Positions 36,252 to 41,138 of a stretch of 41,138 bases of DNA are shown here, one piece after another. The notes beneath the pieces were generated by a model. That model saw nothing but the letters and a program-made list of their open reading frames with translations. It did not search any database and was not told the origin of the DNA. The stretch spans positions 1-41,138 of the forward strand of contig JAFZKA010000099.1 in the NCBI GenBank assembly GCA_017551925.1, written 5' to 3'. This DNA is from Bacteroidaceae bacterium. GTDB taxonomy: Bacteria; Bacteroidota; Bacteroidia; Bacteroidales; Bacteroidaceae. A program made the translations under genes and the position numbers. Positions within the stretch are counted from its first letter, which is position 1. Each line of letters begins with the position of its first letter.

Positions 36252-39200
36252 TCAAGTCGTTTAGCAATCATCTCGGCAATATCGTCATTCTCAGTATAAT
36301 TGGATTGGAGTGAAAGCAGATATTGACGGGCCTCCACATCCTTTCCCTGTGACTTGTAAATATCACTGAGCAGAATAAAACTGCGAGCCAGCCAGTACAT
36401 GTGCGGCGTACCCTCTTTGATAAATGCCATGATGACCTTTTCGGCCTCCTCCTGGTCACCGCTGTCAAACAGCAACTGACTCAGCAGGTAGTCAGATTCT
36501 GCGCCATACTTTGAGCGGGTATCCTTTGAAAGTTCCTCAAGCAACGGACGGGCATCTGATTTCCTGTTCTTGGCAAGCAGGGCCTTGGCGTACCAATACT
36601 TGACCTCAATTATCTGTTGGTTTGACAACTGAGCCTGCAATGCCTTGTCAGCGTACTGGAGTACGGCATCATACTCCTCTATCTTACCGGCACTGCTCAC
36701 AATGGAATAGAGACTGCGGTTCTGACGTTCCGCACTTGTTGTCTTTTCATACAGCCTTATGTACGTATCCATTGAAGTCTCCCAGTCCTGAGCGTTCCAT
36801 ACCATAACTGCCGCGCGGTCAAGGGCGCTCTCACAGAAACGGCTGTTCTCATGGGCTGCAGCCTGCATATAACTCTCATAAGCATAGTCAAGATTATGCT
36901 TTTCATCAAGAATAACTCCCTGATAATACCATGCATTGGCTGCAAAGGCACCGTTCGGGAACTTTTTCAGATAATCCTCAAAATGCTCAAGGGCTGCATC
37001 CTTCTGTCCGCGGCTGAACAACCCTTCGGCTGCCGTATAAGTGAGTGAATCACGCTCGGTCGATGCTATGGGCGCTGCACCCTGAACACTCTCGGCATAC
37101 TCAATGTATGAGTTTATATCACCAGTCTCTACATAGATGGACTTGAGGTCAACCATTGCGGTCTTGGCCTCATCGCTGCCGGGATATTTGGATATCACAT
37201 CCTTGTATGCAGCAATGGCATTGTCAATATTGTTGGTCTGATAGTAAATGAGAGCCGTCTCGGCCGATGCCTTACGTGCCAGGTCGCTTGTAGGATAATC
37301 CCTGACAATACGCTTGAAAGCGGTAACAGCCTGAGTGGGTTTGTCTGTCTGCTGATAAGCCCTGCCCTCCTCATATAATGCCGAAGGTACATATGCAGAC
37401 TCAGGATAATCATTCACCAAAGTCTCCAGGTCCCGGATCTTCTGAGCATAGTTGCGCTGCAGGCCGTTTACTATGGCTGTCTGATAAAGCGCATAATCAC
37501 CTACACGCCTGTCAGCGCTCAAAGCCCTGCCGTAATACTCCCTGGCCTGGGAATACTGACGCTCATAGAACATGCAGTCAGCCGCTCTCAGACAGGCATC
37601 GGCAAGAACGTCATTGCTTATCCCTGACTTGGCAGCACCGTCAATGACAGTACGCATTGACTTGTACGCATCATTGTATTTCTGCCTGTTGTAGGCAATA
37701 TAGCCCATTCCGTAATTGGCCAGGCCGCTGTATTCAGTCACCCTTGAACCTATCAGTGACAGGTAACGGCGATAGTCATTCTCTGCCATATCGGGCTTGT
37801 TCAGGCGGTAATATGCCTCGCCGCGCCAGAATGTGGCGTTAACCGCTGTTCCATGATTATAGCGGTCAAGTGCTATTACACTTGTCAGCAGGCTGGGCGC
37901 GTCATTATACTGACCGGCGGCCATCTGGTCCATTGCCTTGTTGTAAAGCAACTGCATCTTGGCGGCAAGTATGGACTGACCGGGATTATTGATCTTTGCT
38001 ATTGAATTGAGAGCCGCATCATAACTGTTGGTGCTCAGATACACGTCAACCAGGTAACTGTTCACCCTTTCTGAATACTTTGAGTTGGGAAACTCATTCA
38101 AAAAACGCTCAAATGATGTTACAGACTCCGCAAACGGTGAAAAGGCTGTTTCATGAATGATCATTGCATAGTTGTACAGGGCCTGCTCCCTTACCTCAGG
38201 TTTTCCCGGTATGGCCGATGCACGCTCAAATGCCATTCGGGCCAGACTCTTGTCACCTTTTGCCAATGCAGTGAGACCTAAATTCAGGGCGGCATTCTGA
38301 GCAAGTTCATCCTGCCCCTCTGATACCTCTGACAGATTCTCTATAGCGCCTGCCATATCACCTGTCTGAGCACAGGTCATACCCAGAATGTATTTGTCAT
38401 GACGCGGATCCGGACTGATGCCCAGAGCCATGTAACTTTTAAGCAGGTCATAAGCCTTACTGTATTCACCCTGACGATACCAGTACTCTCCAAGAATACG
38501 CTCAGCCTCTGCCTCCAGCAACATATCGGTTGCATTCTCAATCATCATCTGCGCAGTCTCATAGGCGACTCTGCGATCACCCTGTCCGTTAAGGTCGATA
38601 TCGGCCAGATAAAGGAGAGCCTCCTGGGCATGACTTGAATCCAATGAGTTCCTGAACCCCTCGGCAGCCTGTTCAAAGTTTCCCTGACGATAATTCATAT
38701 ATGCCTTATAGAAAACCACATCGGCATCTGACTCAGGTTCATCAATCAACTGCTCCAGTATGCTCAACTGAAGCCTGCCCTCATCAATCCTGCCTGTACG
38801 GATAAGCGATATGGCATTATGACGTACCATACGGCGGCAATCTCCGTCATCAAGCAACAACGGGTCTGTTTCATCAAAACATTCAATTGCCTTTTCAAAA
38901 TCATATCCTGCAAAATATGCCGAACCCAGCAATGCATTCATGCGGTTTGAATACATTGATTCCGGATACTTGTCCATAAAACTTTGTATTGACTCCAGCG
39001 AGCCTGCAGGATTGAGTTCCGCTCCTATTACAGTACGGATATATTCCGTCTCCTCTGTAAACATCAGACTTGACATTCCTGCCGCCTGCTCCCACTTTTC
39101 AAGCAGAGTACCCGCAGCGCTGTAATCAGCCTGCAGAAACAACGTACGGCACTCGTCAAGCAAACGTGAATCACGGTCTGTAAGCCTTCCTTGAGCCATT

Positions 39201-39265
39201 ATGCCCTGTCCGGCAGAACCAATCACCAGCAGACAGACCGGTACTATCAGTTTTCTTATCATCAT
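36248..39265 (-). CDS. Large periplasmic tetratricopeptide repeat protein
   Basis: A 1005-residue exported protein made almost wholly of TPRs. A signal peptide (about 1-25, ending IMAQG) precedes many repeats such as YRQGNFEQAAEGFRNSLD, YERQYSQAREYYGRALSAD, KPTQAVTAFKRIVRDYP and NIDNAIAAYKDVISKYPGSD. The later ones have the YPxSxxA spacing of periplasmic CpoB/BamD-type repeats. It is a likely scaffold; the ligand is unknown. I chose the ATG at 39265 over 39286 because it overlaps the ybeY stop as TGATG and begins a normal signal peptide. The barrel gene follows with a 4-nt overlap. Confidence 0.85.
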   Translation of the reverse strand: MMIRKLIVPVCLLVIGSAGQGIMAQGRLTDRDSRLLDECRTLFLQADYSAAGTLLEKWEQAAGMSSLMFTEETEYIRTVIGAELNPAGSLESIQSFMDKYPESMYSNRMNALLGSAYFAGYDFEKAIECFDETDPLLLDDGDCRRMVRHNAISLIRTGRIDEGRLQLSILEQLIDEPESDADVVFYKAYMNYRQGNFEQAAEGFRNSLDSSHAQEALLYLADIDLNGQGDRRVAYETAQMMIENATDMLLEAEAERILGEYWYRQGEYSKAYDLLKSYMALGISPDPRHDKYILGMTCAQTGDMAGAIENLSEVSEGQDELAQNAALNLGLTALAKGDKSLARMAFERASAIPGKPEVREQALYNYAMIIHETAFSPFAESVTSFERFLNEFPNSKYSERVNSYLVDVYLSTNSYDAALNSIAKINNPGQSILAAKMQLLYNKAMDQMAAGQYNDAPSLLTSVIALDRYNHGTAVNATFWRGEAYYRLNKPDMAENDYRRYLSLIGSRVTEYSGLANYGMGYIAYNRQKYNDAYKSMRTVIDGAAKSGISNDVLADACLRAADCMFYERQYSQAREYYGRALSADRRVGDYALYQTAIVNGLQRNYAQKIRDLETLVNDYPESAYVPSALYEEGRAYQQTDKPTQAVTAFKRIVRDYPTSDLARKASAETALIYYQTNNIDNAIAAYKDVISKYPGSDEAKTAMVDLKSIYVETGDINSYIEYAESVQGAAPIASTERDSLTYTAAEGLFSRGQKDAALEHFEDYLKKFPNGAFAANAWYYQGVILDEKHNLDYAYESYMQAAAHENSRFCESALDRAAVMVWNAQDWETSMDTYIRLYEKTTSAERQNRSLYSIVSSAGKIEEYDAVLQYADKALQAQLSNQQIIEVKYWYAKALLAKNRKSDARPLLEELSKDTRSKYGAESDYLLSQLLFDSGDQEEAEKVIMAFIKEGTPHMYWLARSFILLSDIYKSQGKDVEARQYLLSLQSNYTENDDIAEMIAKRLE

Positions 39266-39693
39266 CAGAATTGTTTGTTGTACCACATATCCAAGGCACG
39301 GTTCTCGGCAGCCTCCATGACCGCCCTTTCACCACGCCCTTTGTCATTCATGCCGCACAGGTGCAGCACTCCGTGAATTATCACTCTCATCAGTTCCTTG
39401 TCATATGACGTACGGAACTTTTCACTGTTGGTAAGAACAGTATCCAGACTGATATACATGTCACCGCTCACCACCCCAGGCTCACTGTAGTCAAAGGTGA
39501 TAATGTCTGTAAAGTAATCATGCCCAAGGAACTCCCTGTTCACCTCAAGAATTCGGTCATCATTACAGAAAATATAATTCAGACTGCCAACCTTGCGCCC
39601 GTCATACGTGGCTGCCACAGCACTGATCCAGGCCCTTACCGCCTTGCGGTCCAGTTTTGGCATCTTTATATTCTCATTCAGGAACGATATCAT
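39265..39693 (-). CDS. ybeY: Endoribonuclease YbeY
   Basis: A 142-residue metal-dependent RNase needed for 16S rRNA 3'-end maturation and ribosome quality control. The N-terminus has ITFDYSEPGVVSGDMYIS, the usual TDVLSF-like region. The metal motif is HGVLHLCGMND: His107 and His111 are in place, but the third His of the canonical HGxLHLxGYDH is Asp117. I recall Asp there in other Bacteroidetes homologues, so it is probably functional. It begins 6 nt after the SpmA/B fusion gene, and its stop overlaps the TPR start. Confidence 0.92.
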   Translation of the reverse strand: MISFLNENIKMPKLDRKAVRAWISAVAATYDGRKVGSLNYIFCNDDRILEVNREFLGHDYFTDIITFDYSEPGVVSGDMYISLDTVLTNSEKFRTSYDKELMRVIIHGVLHLCGMNDKGRGERAVMEAAENRALDMWYNKQF

Positions 39694-39699
39694 ATTATC

Positions 39700-40926
39700 T
39701 TATCCAAAAAACAGGTAACACAACAATATTGCCGCAATTATTCCGGCCAGGTCTGCCAGCAGCCCGCATCCCACAGCATGACGTGTGTTCTTTATGTTCA
39801 CACTGCCAAAATATACTGCCAGAATATAGAATGTAGTATCGGTGGAACCCTGGAACAGGCAGGCCAGACGCCCGGTAAATGAATCGGCACCGTAAGTTGT
39901 CATGGCGTCAATCATCAGTCCGCGCGCACCACCGCCTGATAGAGGTTTCATCAGGGCTGTAGGCAGAGCACCCACAAACTGGCTGTCAAGGCCGCACTTT
40001 TCTGCACACCAGCCAATGCCGTTCACCAGAGCATCCATCGCGCCCGATGCGCGGAACACGCCAATGCCCACCAGAATGGCAATCAGATAGGGAATTATCT
40101 TGACCGCAGTGGTAAAGCCCTCCTTGGCTCCTTCAACAAACGCTTCATAAACATTTATCTTACCCTTTATGCCCGATATGATAAAACCTATTATCACCAC
40201 AAACAGGATTATATTGGCAATTGACGTTGATACCGGACCGATCTTTACAGCCGGAAGTTGTGAGAATCCCCATATAATCAACGCTACTATTGCACTCAGT
40301 CCGCCCACAAAGGCTATCAGCACCTTGTCAAACCTTATCTTCTGTACAAAACAGGTAACCAGCAGGCCCACCAGGGTTGAAAAGAATGTGGCCAGCAGTA
40401 TAGGGATGAATACATCGGCCGGCTGGGCTGCACCCATCTGTGCGCGATACACCAAAACACTGACCGGAATAAGGGTAAGGCCCGATGTGTTAAGCACAAG
40501 GAACATGATCATGGGATTTGAAGCCACATCCTTGTTTTTGTTCAACTCCTGCATGCGCTCCATAGCCTTGAGGCCCATGGGGGTGGCGGCATTGTCAAGT
40601 CCCAGCATATTGGCGGCCACGTTCATGAAAATATGGCCATAAGCAGGATCATTTTTGGGCAGGTCCGGGAACAGGCGTGAGAACACGGGGCTTAGCCAGC
40701 GGGCAAAGGTATTCACCAAACCGCCCTTCTCACCAATCTTCATGATTCCGAGCCATAATGACAGGACACCGGTTAAACCCAACGATATCTCAAAGCCTGT
40801 CTTGGCCGATGAGAACGTTGAATCCATAATGTCCTGAAATACGCTGGCATCACCCATGCAGAGCCGCACCACGGCCACCGCAAAAGCAATCAGAAAGAAA
40901 GAAACCCAAATCCAGTTCAGTACCAT
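39700..40926 (-). CDS. Nucleoside recognition/SpmA-SpmB fusion membrane protein
   Basis: A 408-residue inner-membrane protein with about ten hydrophobic segments. The N-terminal half resembles SpmA (NVAANMLGLDNAATPMGLKAM) and the C-terminal half SpmB (KPLSGGGARGLMIDAMTTYGADS, FQGSTDTTFYILAVYFGSV). In Bacillus the two are separate proteins acting in spore core dehydration; Bacteroidales do not sporulate, so the role here must differ and transport is likely. It is first in the operon with ybeY, the TPR protein and the barrel. A TATCTTCG box precedes it. Confidence 0.9.
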   Translation of the reverse strand: MVLNWIWVSFFLIAFAVAVVRLCMGDASVFQDIMDSTFSSAKTGFEISLGLTGVLSLWLGIMKIGEKGGLVNTFARWLSPVFSRLFPDLPKNDPAYGHIFMNVAANMLGLDNAATPMGLKAMERMQELNKNKDVASNPMIMFLVLNTSGLTLIPVSVLVYRAQMGAAQPADVFIPILLATFFSTLVGLLVTCFVQKIRFDKVLIAFVGGLSAIVALIIWGFSQLPAVKIGPVSTSIANIILFVVIIGFIISGIKGKINVYEAFVEGAKEGFTTAVKIIPYLIAILVGIGVFRASGAMDALVNGIGWCAEKCGLDSQFVGALPTALMKPLSGGGARGLMIDAMTTYGADSFTGRLACLFQGSTDTTFYILAVYFGSVNIKNTRHAVGCGLLADLAGIIAAILLCYLFFG

Positions 40927-41138
40927 GCGCGCACGTACAATTATTATCCGCGAAGATACTATTTTTCAGCGTACTCTTCCCCTCTTTTAGGGGAATTTAA
41001 GGGGTATAGACTCAAAATATTTGCCTTCGCCGAACTATCAGTTTGGGGAGCAGACGCTCCTTGGCTACGCAAGACCTTTCCGGACCCTAAACGGCGAACT
41101 CCTCCATCATAGCCGCCTACGGCGTCTATTCGTCGTCA
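40927..41138. other. Non-coding window end with small palindromes
   Basis: There is no credible gene in these 212 nt. TATCTTCG on the minus strand (40951-40958) may be the -7 box of the SpmA/B fusion gene. TTCCCCT and AGGGGAA (40977-40983, 40989-40995) form a 7-bp hairpin. TTCGCCG (41026-41032) and CGGCGAA (41092-41098) enclose a GGAGC/GCTCC hairpin at about 41047-41060. The structured, palindromic composition recalls 10495-10752, but no long shared sequence was noticed. Confidence 0.55.

Overview
The window is a piece of chromosome from a member of the Bacteroidales, most likely Bacteroidaceae or Prevotellaceae; I cannot name the species. Four lines of evidence point there. Several genes are preceded by Bacteroidetes-type promoters (TTTG or TTG, 19-20 nt, then TAnnTTTG). 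Clear Shine-Dalgarno sites are nearly absent. Several gene orders look typical of the order (purH-mreBCD-mrdA-rodA, parE-coaD-S41 protease, topA-aroK-argB). There are many lipoproteins and beta-propeller proteins. No phage, plasmid, transposase, CRISPR array or rRNA gene was seen, and the coding load is mostly core housekeeping.

Layout. 1-4340 (minus): a tightly packed three-gene operon of a polytopic membrane protein (DUF6057-like), a CXXCH-bearing beta-propeller lipoprotein and a radical SAM/SPASM enzyme, ending at a 19-bp perfect inverted repeat at the window edge. 4439-10484 (plus): rsmI-hflX, class I fumarase, holB and ricT-like PSP1. 10485-10770: a non-coding block enclosed by 23-bp inverted repeats with two further hairpins inside. 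10771-17986 (minus): purH-mreB-mreC-mreD-mrdA-rodA, the elongation machinery of the cell wall. 18181-20643 (plus): a DUF362 protein and a polyferredoxin that looks like a NapH-NapG fusion. 20646-23304 (minus): a propeller lipoprotein and a GPH-type sugar symporter with its own promoter and terminator. 23389-28731 (minus): acyltransferase-like protein, parE, coaD and an S41 protease. 28830-28903 (minus): a CAU-anticodon tRNA with a clear promoter and terminator. 29049-30806 (plus): ribF and a CPBP membrane protease. 30793-34460 (minus): topA-aroK-argB. 34587-40926 (minus): an SpmA/SpmB fusion, ybeY, a 1005-residue TPR protein and an outer-membrane beta-barrel, packed with tiny gaps or overlaps. 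40927-41138: non-coding, with small palindromes.

The best candidates for under-described biology are the radical SAM/haem-motif lipoprotein/membrane protein operon, the TPR plus beta-barrel pair, the DUF362/polyferredoxin pair, the nested inverted-repeat element after ricT, and heptanucleotide AGCCAAY arrays at three gene boundaries. In two of those arrays the repeat unit itself supplies the stop or the start codon of the neighbouring gene.
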